Positions 23,541-35,167 of a stretch of DNA of 64,000 nt are shown in pieces. Source of the DNA: Liolophura sinensis. Lineage: Eukaryota; Mollusca; Polyplacophora; Chitonida; Chitonidae. The notes under the pieces were generated by a model. The model worked only from the letters and a program-made list of their open reading frames with translations. It had not been told where the DNA came from and did not search any database. Numbering within the stretch: the stretch's first letter is position 1; the number at the start of each line of letters is the position of its first letter. The translations under genes were made by a program, and so were the position numbers. The DNA lies in the NCBI RefSeq assembly GCF_032854445.1, contig NC_088298.1, positions 6,354,488-6,418,487 on the forward strand, in the 5' to 3' direction.

Positions 23541-23795
23541 AACATCGGTTAGCGTGCTAGCGCAGCGTAGTGACCCAGGAGCCTCTCACCAATGCTGTAG
23601 CTGTGAGTACAAGTCCAGTTCATGCTGGCTTCCTCTCCGCCTTTACGTGGAAAGGTCTTCCAGCAACCTGCGGATCGTCATGGGTTTCCCTCGGGCTGTG
23701 CCTGGTTTCCACCCACCATAATGCTGGCCGCCGTCATATAAATGAAATATTCTTGAGTAGGGCGTACAACACCAATCAAATAAATAAATAAATAA
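23541..23795 (+). mobile_element. Family A SINE, right arm of head-to-head pair
   Basis: Plus-strand copy starting inside box A (ATCGGTTAGCGTGCTAGCGC). It continues with GTGACCCAGGAGCCTCTCAC, GTGAGTACAAGTCCAGTTCA, TGCTGGCTTCCTCTCCGCC, GGTCTTCCAGCAACCTGCGG, CCGTCATATAAATGAAATAT and the (AAAT)n tail. Box B carries a T-to-A change (GAGTACAAGTCC). About the first 20 nt of the head are missing. Confidence 0.92.
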
Positions 23796-24159
23796 TCTAA
23801 TTAAACATAACTATGCCTTCTGGTGTCATTAAACACTGCAGATGCACGGTTATAATCACGGATCATAAACATTCACTTTCTCGTGATTTTAACATTCTAC
23901 GATATTGCGATGCATTCAGAATTTCAACCCCTAACCTGTATACGCCATAACTGTTGTTTGAGCAGTCTGAGAAGACACTTACTGTGAAAATTGGGAAAAT
24001 GTACCAGAAACTTCCTAAATGACGTTATGATATACGAGTACTCCAATTTCATTGACCCATAAAACCCACCATGATGATTTTGCCTTAAAACCAACCCTGA
24101 GTTGGCCATTGCACAAAATGCAAAGGTATGCCTTATATCTCTCCAATATAAAAGACTTC
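23796..24159. other. Intergenic, nothing recognised
   Basis: No supported feature. Confidence 0.35.
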
Positions 24160-24290
24160 AGCGTGGAGAGTAAACCCAGGACAGCCCGGAGAATGTGATA
24201 GTCGGCAAAGAATGGCGCGTAATCGCTTTGATACGACCTCTTGTCATTTTACCTTAGTTAAAGTTTCATTCTAACTGCTTATGTAAATGT
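24160..24290 (-). repeat. Family C dispersed repeat
   Basis: Minus-strand copy: GCGTGGAGAGTAAACCCAGG, AATGTGATAGTCGGCAAAGA, GATACGACCTCTTGTCATTT, TACCTTAGTTAAAGTTTCAT and TCTAACTGCTTATGTAAATG. Confidence 0.75.
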
Positions 24291-24689
24291 ATAAATAGTA
24301 GCAAATTACACGCCCCTGGTAAAGTGGCTTAAGCAAAATTTGGCAATGTAACTCGTAATTACATCGCGATCGTTCGTTAAATAAAAGACAGTTACACGAG
24401 ACATATACATGTGTATTAACATACAGCTGATGTAGATGAAAACGGCCTACCCTATAGCAGTGAAGACAGCAGAGGTAACTTATATGACATTTTGGTTTTG
24501 GTAAAAGGCACATTTTTCCGGTTGTTTTATGATGTAAATAAATTTCCGTCAACCGTCACGATATTTGTACAGGGGCCATATATGGTTGGTCGGACTCTCC
24601 ATATTCTTTTATGGTAAAACAATTCAAGTTTTTTTACAGAAAATAAGTCAACAATTTTAGAACACATTTTGAAATAGTGCACAAGAGCC
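24291..24689. other. Intergenic, nothing recognised
   Basis: A 93-codon minus-strand frame (24271-24552) is cysteine-rich but matches nothing I recognise and overlaps the family C copy. Confidence 0.35.
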
Positions 24690-24790
24690 AAAACTTTTTT
24701 GCCCTAAGCCTTGATCGAACCCTTATCTGGTATGACAACTAAAAGACAACTGCCTTAACCGCCAAGACATGACTCGCACTACTGTTGCCG
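24690..24790 (-). other. tRNA-like sequence (tRNA pseudogene or SINE head)
   Basis: On the minus strand it reads GTCATGTCTTGGCGGTTAAG with a box A-like TGGCGGTTAAGGCAG. About 45 nt later comes GGGTTCGATCA, a box B, with TTGTCTTTTAGTTG between them where an anticodon arm would lie. The spacing suits a long-variable-arm tRNA, but the acceptor stem does not pair convincingly, so I call it tRNA-derived rather than a working tRNA. Confidence 0.45.
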
Positions 24791-24929
24791 TTAGGCTATG
24801 GTTTTTGTTGCCGTTGGATGTCTAGTGGGTTTCGAGTAAGTGTCGATGTACCACATCATAGCCCTAAGGCGTAAACAACAGAGAAGGCAAAATAATAGGT
24901 TATTAAGGAAACCACTTAATAAGAGACAG

Positions 24930-25015
24930 ATAATGCTTGGGGTTTTACGTTGTACTTAACAAATTTTCAGTCATATTACGACAAGGAGTCATTAGGTGGA
25001 GAGAGACATATAGGG
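24930..25015 (-). mobile_element. Family B SINE, 3' end
   Basis: Minus-strand tail: TGCTTGGGGTTTTACGTTGT, ACTTAACAAATTTTCAGTCA and TATTACGACAAGGAGTCATT. The rest of the element is absent. Confidence 0.75.
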
Positions 25016-25559
25016 TATCTAATCTAAACCCATGTACAGTCATACACCTCTGGTGCTATTTTGTGGTAAACGCATTTACAAATAATTGGGACAGAGCTCT
25101 TAACTTTTAGGTTTGCCTTCAATGTTGCTAAGTGTACTACAAACAGCAGTGGCCAACATAGATGGGCTGTATTTGCATTTCGCACATTACCTGTATACCT
25201 GTTTACTACCCGAGACGAATAAGACGCAAAGTATCGTTCTGATGGTTATTGTACTACGCAGCTTGGACCTGAATCCTTCCCCATATCTTATACCAGTGCC
25301 TTTACATCGCATATACCTACACCAGTCAAGCGTACGTCATGTAGGTTTCTACTCAAATCAACCGTTATGTCTCCCGAGTAGTGGTAATGTACACACGTAC
25401 ACAGGCCTGGCTTCGCTATTGATTGTACCATGTCTGCTGCTGTACCCACCGGACTGATCTAATCAGCTTATTAGGTCACAAAGATGGCAAATTAGTCCAC
25501 GCCTAGCCTTAGACGGAAAGCTTATACATGTATGACTTACTGCTTCAATTATCCCTTTC
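25016..25559. other. Intergenic, unrecognised ORF
   Basis: A 114-codon plus-strand frame (25113-25457) has no domain I recognise and no neighbouring splice signals that convince me. Nothing else seen. Confidence 0.4.
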
Positions 25560-25680
25560 CATATACTGCATATTACAGCTCGTAAGTGCATATGCTTCTG
25601 TTAACTGTTACGTGAAACACCCATGTATAAACCACATGGTGTAATAACAGGTCACGCAATACTGTTTAGGGACCTAGGTA
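25560..25680 (+). repeat. Family F dispersed repeat
   Basis: Similar to 26965-27055: CTCGTAAGTGCATATGCTTC, TGTTAACTGTTACGTGAAAC, CACATGGTGTAATAACAGGT and CACGCAATACTG. Uncharacterised and non-coding. A G-rich tract (GGTGGGGGGGGGTGGGGGTG) follows near 25705. Confidence 0.6.
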
Positions 25681-26874
25681 GCAATTTCAAAGTTGTTGAG
25701 AACGGTGGGGGGGGGTGGGGGTGCAAGAGTTCCAGCAAAAACAGCAATGGTCAAGGGGCTGCCATGGTCCCGGAAGCCCTGAAGGAGCTATATCTTAGAG
25801 ACGAATCGCCTTAGAGACCATTTGCCGTATCTGATATATGCCCGTTGAGGTGTTATTGACTATTTAAGCCTGCGTGAAAAAAATTGAAATAGATGTTTAG
25901 CTCAGTTGTTGACGCTTTGCCTGGAGAACCACGGGTCAACAAAGAAATTTGTAACAATTTATCCAGAATTCAACATTAAATTTATGCATGTCGGAGAAAG
26001 GTTGGTATAGATTGACTAATACAAGCATTTAACTCTTATGGAGGAGAATAGGTGGAAAGAAACCTCCATGTTTTTTACTGGGCCATGGTGGTAAACTTGC
26101 CGGCCTATTCCTGCTGGCTTGCTTTCGAATGAAATCAATGTCATTCACATGTATACATACACATTTTGATCAGGTCTTTGGCTCAGATCATGGAACGACG
26201 ACAAACCATAATTAAATAAAGATCTCAACACCGATGAGTGAATGTATTGTACAAATACATTAATTATTCTGCTTTTTGGGCTGAACAGAACTGCAATGTC
26301 ATCGCATTGAAACACAGTCACTAAATTAGAAAAAAGGATTGTTTTGGGAGACAAATAAGTCAACTTGTTTGTCAGATTACATTATAGATGATTTGCCCTT
26401 CCATGGGAGAATTGTATACATTATTGCATATATTAATATATGCTACTTCTATAGGTGTACTGAAAGTTAAAACAAGGAGACCTACATAAACCTATGTAAT
26501 TTAGGCACATTATCAGTTTGGAAAAACAGGTACATATAACTTCGTGACACTATATCTTGTGATCTGGAAAAGTAAAATCTTATAAATGTATAAATATGTA
26601 GGCCCAAGGACGGAAAAACATGTAGGCCCTATATTAATAGTAATGTGCACTGAAAAAATTTAGTTTGCCGAGAAAATATATTTGCAATAGTGTGATGTTT
26701 TATTCGGCGAAGGGGCCACTTTGTGTTACACGTATATATAATTTCCGGAACCTGAAGAATAAGGTGGGGCCAAAGGATATGCTGCCCGCCGGCTCCCCCC
26801 ACTCCACCACACACACGCACTGCCCCCTACCCCCGCTTCCAACGCCCCTGCTGCAGTAAGTAATAATCAGGACA
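25681..26874. other. Intergenic, nothing firm
   Basis: A box A-like TTTAGCTCAGTTGTTGACGC at 25897-25916 may be a SINE-head relic. No box B follows. Short overlapping frames at 26629-26984 are not convincing. Confidence 0.35.
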
Positions 26875-27160
26875 CATACTGAGACAAGGGTACATGTAAA
26901 TTGCGGATTCACACCTGGAGATGGAGTGGATTTACATAATACCATGGTAACCCACATCATGCATGTTACTGCTAGTAAGTGCATACGCGTTTGTTTGCTG
27001 TTAAGTGAAAATCCCTATATATTCCACGTGGTGTAGTAACCGGTCGTGCCGTAAGCCATACCAGGAAGAGCAGTAGGCGAGGGTACATGTAAATTGCGGA
27101 ATCAAACCTGGAAGTGAGGTGGATTTACATGTTGCCATGGTAAGCCACATCTACTAACCT
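26875..27160 (+). repeat. Family F repeat with internal direct duplication
   Basis: Two copies of about 80 bp, starting near 26884 and 27078, share GGGTACATGTAAATTGCGGA, ATTCACACCTGGAGATG (diverged in the second), GTGGATTTACAT and CCATGGTAA followed by CCACAT. Between them lies the segment also found at 25560-25680. This gives the order unit, family F core, unit. Confidence 0.75.
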
Positions 27161-28479
27161 CCTACACAAATCAGAGACTGATCAGATGTTAGATTAGGCA
27201 AAAAAAAAAAACAAATTTAAGTCAGCGTAGGCTATGTTTGAATTTTAATCTTGCGACTGCCCTTGAATAGTTTTCCGCTAAAGAAATGCTGGAAGTGAAA
27301 GCGCAGTCATGTTTAATAAATACAAAGATATCTTAGAATTTGACGTAAAACCATTCTAATAGATAGGCCTACCAATCCTGTGGTTAACTGGATCCGTCTC
27401 TCAGATAATTAAGACTGCCCGACAGTTTCTTTGACTGCTTTTATCTGCGCTTTGGCTGTTGATATAGAGCCTTCTGGTATATTCTCGTTGACAAATGTTT
27501 CAGCCACAGAAACACGCTATCGTAAAGCTATCATTTACTGGGGGAATTCAGGAAGCCTTGTTATTTGAGATAAGGCATAAACAACCCTGAAAGCCGAAGC
27601 CCTGTTTTGCGGGATATTTTAAGCCCCGGACAAACATCAAATTGTTCTTCAGTTACAATAGGAAGGATGTCTACTGTAACAGCGCACTAGAAGCGCTTGA
27701 TTTACACACACTTTCGCCCACAAGCATCCGCTATGAAATTCCCTGGAGTCATCTTTTACTGACATACTAGAAAATATCGCCATTGTCTTTCCAGAGGTTT
27801 CGGGGTGTCACTGGACAAAGTACTTGGATTTCGCCAGATTTCTGACTGATTGCAGGCGATTTTATGTTGACTGTTGTTAAGGCGAGAACCTGTTGTTGAG
27901 GTTTTTGACGTGACATTGAGAACCACTAGAGCAGGTCAGGTTAAAGGAAAGACAACAAACCTTAGACACGTATCTCACCGAAAGAAATAACATATTTCAA
28001 GCGTTGTTATTTGTTGTTCTTTAGAGGCATCGCCCCACGGTTTTACGAAGTGTAGAGTTCTTATATCAGTGAACTGACCATTAATTTGTATATTTAATTG
28101 GTGCTTTAGTTGGTACTCAGTAGTACTAGCTCTGTTACGTTTGGCGGCGATCAGGTTGTGGATTGATAAAGGCATGCCAATTAAAGCGGTAGGCATAGAA
28201 ATCGATAGAACTGTTGTACTACAATTCACAAAGGGCGAGTGTAACGCAGTGTTCTGAAGGCAGAGACCATAGTTCCGGTAGTGCTGGGATTTTGTGCTCT
28301 ATTCTATATTTAGTTTGTACTGTTCTTAGACTGTGTTTAGATATTTTGTATTTTCGCACCATTTCGGTATACACGTGTCTGCACAATTTCCTAACGGTAT
28401 GTGACGGCGTTTTTTCCATTTTATTTCTTCTCGTTGGCCCCCATGCATCCAAAGCAACCATCTTTTTTATATCATATAA
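27161..28479. other. Intergenic, nothing recognised
   Basis: No supported gene. A plus-strand frame at 28214-28741 spans family E and SINE sequence and is not a protein-coding gene. Confidence 0.45.
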
Positions 28480-28585
28480 CGTGTATGGGTGCTTCGACCA
28501 GGTTGTATACTCCCGATTTGGAAACTTACACTGTGCTGGGATTTTGAAATCTGCACTTTCTTCGCGTTTCTCCGCCTTACCCTAC
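28480..28585 (+). repeat. Family E dispersed repeat
   Basis: GTGTATGGGTGCTTCGACCA, GGTTGTATACTCCCGATTTG, GAAACTTACACTGTGCTGGG and ATTTTGAAATCTGCACTTTC follow the order of 19655-19795. Confidence 0.6.
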
Positions 28586-28591
28586 CAGGTC

Positions 28592-28818
28592 TTTTATTTA
28601 TCGATTATTTATTTATCTATTTATTTACTTATTTATTTATTCAATTGTTGCTTTCCGCCGTACTCAAGAATATTTCACTTATGTTCGGTAGCCAATATTA
28701 TGGTGGAGGACAACCAGACAGAGCCCGCGGAAAACCTTTGACCACCCTCAAGTTGCTGCAAGACCTTCCTGTGTACGACCGAAGTAGGGCACTAGCGCGC
28801 TAACCTCCTCGGTAGCTG
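28592..28818 (-). mobile_element. Family A SINE with long tail
   Basis: Minus-strand copy with an expanded (TTTA)n tail at 28592-28640, then CTTTCCGCCGTACTCAAGAA, ATTTCACTTATG, CCAATATTATGGTGGAGGAC and CAAGTTGCTGCAAGACCTTC. It ends with a head remnant that includes GGCACTAGCGCGCTAACC. The middle of the head, with box B, is deleted. Confidence 0.87.
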
Positions 28819-28939
28819 AAATTTGAATGACGGTTGTATTTAGTGACATTGCGCAAGAACCCATCTCAACAACCCAACTTACACACGGTGTATGCCTCGG
28901 CCTGACACTAAACTGAGTATTATAACTGCTCCCCCTTTG

Positions 28940-29120
28940 TAAAGGTCGAGGTAACGAGATTGCGAGTAGACAGTAGCGAGGTAGCATTTCGCTATCTCGT
29001 TGCCTCGATTCGCTACATCGTTACCTCCGTTCGCTGCCTCGCCACCTCGCTGCCTCGCCACCTCGCTGCCTCGCCACCTCGCTGCCTCGCCTTGTATTAG
29101 AAGGTAGCAAGGTAGCGAGA
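28940..29120. repeat. Tandem repeat with inverted relatives (CCTCGCTG/CCTCGCCA)
   Basis: The core at 29030-29092 is about three to four copies of a 16-bp unit (CTCGCCACCTCGCTGC). Both flanks carry looser copies of a related motif in the opposite sense (GCGAGGTAGC on the left, GGTAGCGAGAT on the right). The array is therefore partly palindromic. The minus strand has many GG dinucleotides at short spacing. Confidence 0.8.
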
Positions 29121-30312
29121 TATCCTCTATCGGCTTCCATAGAAGCTTGTACGTCACAGGTGGGAAAGTTGACAGAATTGTCGGTAGTTTAATCCAAGCC
29201 CTGCTGGTTATATCTTTATCCATAAAACTGAGCATTCTAAACATGCCAACGAGAAAGACAAGGAGCGTAGTTTGCACAAGTATGCTCTGTAATCCTCTGC
29301 CTTACCCATTTCTCCTCCGAAGGGTGCATCTATCCCGGATTATACAAAGTTTGCAAACGTGGGTTTTTAAAAATCGTTAATTTCCACAGGAAACATTCTA
29401 CTGAAAATTAATTGTTTTTATTTAATTTTCTCTGCTTCTAAATTAATAGCCTCTTTTCTGAGAAAAAACTTCTTAGCTAAAATCTATCCCGAGGGCTTTT
29501 CGTGACCAAGAGAGGAAAAAAACCAACTGTGTGTTTACGCTAGGGGCATAAAACGATACACTTTGTAACACAATCTTACCCAGGCTCACGGTTATCTCGT
29601 CCTTAAGTCTAAAGCCAAAGTCCAAAATATTGCAAAATGGGTCATCTAGTCAGTCGGACAAAACCTTGACTAAAGCAGATGCGAAAAGATTCCTTTACAG
29701 AGAAGCACACACGCAATTGCTACTCAAGTTACTCTGGAAGCGGGAGAAAGAGCGAGAATGAAGAAGCGTATTGTGTCTGAGCTAAACGCCACCTTGAGGT
29801 TACTGGCTTTCTGTTAATGAGACAAGGTATCCACACATTTAAGAACTATTCAAGCGCTAACACATGTCAATGATTTGTACGTATCAGAGGGTTTGCACAA
29901 TTTCAATGACTTCCAGGCCCAAATACATCTGTGGTAAATCGCCGAAATGTTCGTTAATGATGCTCTAAGTAGCTTGGGTTCCAGGGTATTTTTAACCTCA
30001 CTTCTGTCGGGGTGGATTATCTACGGGAATACTCCTTACGGTTGCCATGGTTTCCTGTTGCTCCGAAGAAAAGACACTCAATCGGATTTAAAAGGAATCA
30101 ACCATAGTCTTGGATTGCTTAGTATTTGTTCTTAGATGATTAATGGTTGTCATAACATAAAAGTTCAGACCATTTGAGCTATTGCTGATTTGTTGTACAC
30201 GGTTGCCGTGTATCACTAAAGCGTTGCTGTCTTTTGTGCTCATTGTACCAACATGTAGCTCCAGATCCATGTTAAGGTATACCCGCGCTTATGATGCTCT
30301 TGACGAGATTGT
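29121..30312. other. Intergenic, nothing recognised
   Basis: Only short anonymous frames. No repeat identified. Confidence 0.4.
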
Positions 30313-30343
30313 CTTGACAGTTTTCATGGTAAAAACTGTCAAG
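30313..30343. repeat. Perfect 12-bp hairpin
   Basis: CTTGACAGTTTT at 30313-30324 and its exact reverse complement at 30332-30343 are separated by a 7-nt loop. Its role is unknown; it may be chance or part of a decayed element. Confidence 0.6.
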
Positions 30344-32156
30344 AGCGTCACCTTTACAACGATGCTGGTTTTAATTTGTAGCCCACACTTTCATATATAA
30401 AGGAATTTGTGCTGGACAAACCTCATGAATTAAAGCTTTAAAGGCACCACCAAGGACTGGACTCCAACCTGCGACCTGATGGCTCAGAAATCTTTTGTGT
30501 GCGGCGAAATTTTTATTCGACGTACTCATCGAGAGCTCCGGAGTACTGAGAAAATGCCACGAGCTGTTTACAGTTGGGTATAATTGTTGCTAATCTGTGC
30601 TAGAAATTGTGGTTATTTGTAATCTACGCCTTTTCTTTTTATAACTGCCTTGATTCACTTAGTGTTTACCTGGTGACATAACGATCAACCCTTTAACAGT
30701 TTTTCACCTATGTGTTTGGACACACGTCCAGCATGGTCAGCGTTTAACTGGCTTCTTATCCATTAACACCATGGTTATGTGTGAAGCCTCTGTATCAGTA
30801 TTTAGTAACCTACACGCTTTAAACCGCACATACATCATTCGAAGGCTACATCTGCTTTAACGCATGTCTTTCTCCGATTACTTCGATGATCGTATAAATT
30901 ACACAGTACTAAAAAACGCCTTTAAATTTTAGGCAGTAATGTCTTCAAAAAATAAAAACAATTTTTTGCCACAAAGGCTTTTACATTTTTTACTCAATCG
31001 TCATAAAAACAATGAATAAGGGTCGATTCAGGATTATATAATAATACTTCAAAGATATTAATATTACTAAATAACTGGTATTTTTGCAAACCTTGATGTG
31101 TCTTAGTTTTTAATCACTATCAGTTAGAAAATAACCAATCAGTGTTCTTTTTTGACAAATCTGTATTTGGTTAACGATATATTTATTTCCTTTCGATGTT
31201 CGATATCTTTATGGAAATTTTCTGTCGAAATATATATCGAAGCACAGAACGCTTTTCCTGTGCACAAAATGCCTGGTTTTTAGTGGAAACCTTAAACCTA
31301 TCAACAAAACTAACTCACTAAATGCAAAAATTTAATCTTTATCATAAACAGTCGAAATAAAAAATCCTTTAAAAGATTTTGTCGTCTAACAGTGCTCACC
31401 TGACACCAATTGTCAGACTGTCGTTTTGGTATTGGTCGGCCTTAACATTTCCTTTGTATTACTATATTTTTTTCTGATAATGACAAGAGCCTGATGGGAA
31501 TGCTATTAACAAAATTCCTCCATGAGATATTATTTTCATTTAGAGAATTGATGTGAACCATCTCTAAGTAGCTGTTAGACGCGTCGATTTGTATATGTAC
31601 TAAACTGATACTGGACATCTCTGACAGCCGCATAATACAAGTGGATTTGACGCCTGAATTAATTGGCACAAACAAAGCCATGCCTAGCTTAGCCGAGTTC
31701 ATGCCTAGTCTTCCACTGGGCTAAATCGATCAGAAAATTCGGTTCGCCTCTCTCGGAAACCACCGGAAAGTTTGACTTAATCAGTATGATAAGTGTTTCC
31801 CCGATGGTTTCCGATGAAGGTATGCGATTTTCCGCCTAATTAACCACGGGCTGACGGAGTCATCCGTGAACATTTATAACATCAGCGATTTTAGCCCTAT
31901 ACTGTGAACGTGCTGAAAATGGCTATCGCTTTCCTAACCAGGTTTCTTGGCCGATTGTCATCCATTTATGAACCATTTTGAATTCGGCTTATACGAATAT
32001 ATGCCAACTCAGAGTGTACGCTACAGAGTGACATAAATGACATACAATCATGGAAGTTTTTCTGCTTGATTACTTTAATAATTATAATTTGATGATATTT
32101 GAATGGTGCTTAGTCGCTGTGCTATATAATTTTTCACCTATAGGATGCCATGTTGG
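30344..32156. other. Intergenic, nothing recognised
   Basis: AT-rich with no supported gene. An 86-codon minus-strand frame (31442-31702) has no recognisable domain. Confidence 0.4.
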
Positions 32157-32205
32157 AGTAGATTCTCACGCCATGTTGGAGTAGATTCTTACGCCATGCT
32201 TAAGG
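32157..32205. repeat. 24-bp tandem duplication
   Basis: CATGTTGGAGTAGATTCT followed by CACGC is repeated directly with one change, and the start of a third unit (CATG) follows. Confidence 0.85.
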
Positions 32206-32317
32206 TAAGGGTTGGAAAATTAAAACCATATCCATGTAGTTGCTGAATTTCCCCTCTGCCCCTCATGTTATATGCTACAACCGAACGCGCCGTCTACCAT
32301 AGAATCTATCTCACTGA

Positions 32318-32396
32318 ACAGCTCGTCCTCATATGACTGAAAAATTGTTGAGTACGACGTTAAACCCCAAGCACTCACTCACTCACTCACTGAACA
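32318..32396 (+). mobile_element. Family B SINE, 3' end
   Basis: Plus-strand tail: CTCATATGACTGAAAAATTG, TTGAGTACGACGTTAAACCC and CCAAGCACTCACTCACTCAC. The (CACT)n end is intact. The sequence CACTGAACAGCT occurs on both sides (near 32313 and 32388), which may be the target-site duplication. Confidence 0.85.
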
Positions 32397-33050
32397 GCTA
32401 GTAACACCTTGAACTTTGACCTCACCTACCCTATAGACGTTTTGTCAAAGTTCGCTAGTCTCGGTTAAAATACGGGCTCAGAGGCCAAGAGATTTTTCAT
32501 TTATTTACATGTTAACATCCAGTACCACTGAGCAGTCCCTAAATTTGGAGGCCACACATCCCCCACCCCCCACCACATGTTACTGACCAATAAGTGAGAC
32601 TTTTAAGGCAAACATTTCGAGTCACCATGGATGAAATTTCTAGTTTCAGCCTCTCAAATACCAGAGGGGCCTGGAGGTGTCAGCTTGACAACAGTGACAA
32701 CGGGCTCTGCACAACGTTTCCAGTGTGTATAAAAACCCAGTTCAAAATAATCCAAAAAACAAAAAAAATCTAAAAATAGCTGATACTACATTCCCTTCCA
32801 AACCAGAAAAATTCTAAGTCCTGTTTGTATCCATACGCGTCGCCACCAAGTCCTGGCGCTGGTGGCATATTTTCCTATTAATTACTCTCCAATTAGGCAT
32901 GCGTGCAGCCAGTGATGAAGTCGCGAGGGGGCAGACATCGCCGATGTGAACAAATCAATATACTGCGTCGACAGTATATTCATTTTACGCATACACACGG
33001 CAAAAAGGATACCCTCCGGGTGAAAGTTTACGACAAAAACACAACAAGCG
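32397..33050. other. Intergenic, nothing recognised
   Basis: No supported feature apart from short C-rich and A-rich patches. Confidence 0.35.
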
Positions 33051-33162
33051 CTTTTATTTATTTGATTTATTTGATTGGTGTTTTACGCCGTATTAAACAA
33101 TATTCCACTTACATGACAGCAGCCAGCATTACGGTGGGACGAAACTGGGCAGAACCCGTGTT
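33051..33162 (-). mobile_element. Family A SINE, 3' part
   Basis: Minus strand: TTTATTTGATTTATTTGATT, GGTGTTTTACGCCGTATTAA, AGCAGCCAGCATTACGGTGG and GGGCAGAACCCGTGTT. 5'-truncated. Confidence 0.85.
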
Positions 33163-34911
33163 AAAACAGGCGCCTTTACCTTGAAGGGTGTGAACTGCAT
33201 GGAATCCATGAGGAAGCTCTGATATAAAATAACCAAATTAACACAATAAAAGCATGGACAAAAGCAAAATCTTCCTGACCGTTTTGTTATTTCACATGAC
33301 GAAGGCGACCAAAGACTATAAATCTCATGATAGATTACCTTTGGCAAAATGCTCGTCAACAGACAAGAATAGAACGGACCAGTCTGTTTCTAAAACGGGA
33401 TGTTTTTTGTTGACAAACATCAGTAATGTCCTCAACAATTTCTCGAGACGATTTCATCTTGTCCTCGGCAAACGCTGTTGTGGTGCCAAAGTTTCAGTCT
33501 TGCCACAGATGTGGGGCAGACGATATGTACACGTCTGGCAGTAGTGTCCATTTTTCGGTGAGAAATCTATCATTGTCAAAGCTTTACAAATAGGTCATTA
33601 CCTAGGAATGTTACACCCTTTACACAACTGGCTGATCAATTTCCCACAGCCGCATTTGTGGATCAGTTTGATTCTCTTTCGAGCTGAAGTCAGTCACCCA
33701 TATAGCCTGGTACCTCTCGTGTTTAGAACCAATGGTTTCGCCCGGCCCATGTGATATTGTTTACCAAGCGCTGTTTAGAATAACTAGGCTGGGATTTTGC
33801 AATGCTATTCAATAGGGATTTGAAAGTGTTTATATGACTCGAATTTTTTTTATTCAAGTCCCTATTACACACATGTTCTGAGTTTGGCTCTTTTAGCACC
33901 TGCAGTTTATGACTTAAGTTTAAAGTTGCTTGATTAATACGGGCACAAGATTAAATATATTGATTTTACTTCGCCCGCCGCTCAAAGACTTGTAGGCTGT
34001 TGTGATTATGCGAATAGCCCTTGTTAATAGAAGGTTATTTAGTGCGGCGTGGAATAAGAATGAAAATTAGTACGTTGCTGATAGCTATTGGACACGATAC
34101 GTGGGTTGTGTAAAGATGTATCGTCAAGGAGGTTAATATGTGTGCAGTCTATGTATTCTGACCAAATCGTTACATCAACGCATCACACAAAGGATGTGCC
34201 TGGCTGAGAAGAGCAGGCAAGACAGATGTTTGCGTGGATACAGATCAATGAATTCGTTCCATCATTTGCAAATTAGAAACCGAGAAGTATAATGGGGGGT
34301 AATCAAATCGCCAAGTATCAAGTGTAAGCGTTGTATCTGAGATGTGCGATAGGCTATCAGCTTCGTCAAGTATACTAGATGCCATACAATGTTAAAATCA
34401 TTCTCAGTGAAGTCATATCTAAAAAACGCTCCCTGTACTGTCTTGTCACTGGTACATCTGAAGTAACACCTTTCCAGCCATTCTGATGAGCACAGACTAA
34501 ATGTAAGGTCATAAAATAAAAAAAACATGTAACGAAAAGACTCCAGACATGAGCTTCATTTCTGAAAACATGGAAGCAAAGATATGGCTAGGGCAGTATA
34601 TTGGCATAAATCGGGATTCTGCTGGTGAACTCAGCATCCGGAGGATTGGGCCCTGTTTATTATTTTCTTCTTATTGTTTGTGAAATATTTTGTTTTAATT
34701 TTAGATCAGTGTCTCTTTAAGCCATGGTGCTAGGGGTAGGGTAAGCCTCAGCTACTTAAGTATTTACATGAACAGTTAGAACACAAACTCAAAGTGCGGG
34801 TTAAGTGACACAGGGCCGAATTCGCAAAGTACGAATTGTCGTATCGACTTGTCGAATTCAACAAGGGAAATGAAAAACAGGATAAGACTATTCGATTTGT
34901 ATGTATTTGTA
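33163..34911. other. Intergenic, nothing recognised
   Basis: A 96-codon plus-strand frame (33254-33544) and an 88-codon minus-strand frame (34262-34528) have no recognisable domains. A short family E relic lies near 33790. Confidence 0.4.
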
Positions 34912-35150
34912 TGTAAGCTTGGGGTTTAACACCGTACTTAACATTTTTTTAGCCATATGACGACGAGGGGTAACTAGGTGTGTGTACATATATTTTGTCT
35001 TCCTGTGGCATGGTGAGTCTATGCCGCCAAAGTGCTACCACCACTTAAGTATCATGACACCCTCCCACAGTCACATTATACTGACACCGGACCAACAAGT
35101 CGTGTTTCCCTGCTCTAACCATTGGAAAGGGGCGCCAACCGGAAATGGCT
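34912..35150 (-). mobile_element. Family B SINE, lacking the head
   Basis: Minus-strand copy with AAGCTTGGGGTTTAACACCG, TAGCCATATGACGACGAGG, GTGTGTACATATATTTTGTC, TTCCTGTGGCATGGTGAGTC, CACTTAAGTATCATGACACC and ACTGACACCGGACCAACAAG. It stops before the tRNA-like head. Confidence 0.85.
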
Positions 35151-35167
35151 TGAACTGTATTAAAAAT

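Noticed and set aside
24690-24790. Functional tRNA gene on the minus strand
   Set aside because: Promoter-like boxes only; the acceptor stem fails to pair.
28214-28741. 175-codon frame as a membrane protein
   Set aside because: It crosses a family E repeat and a SINE tail, and its hydrophobic character follows from T-rich DNA.
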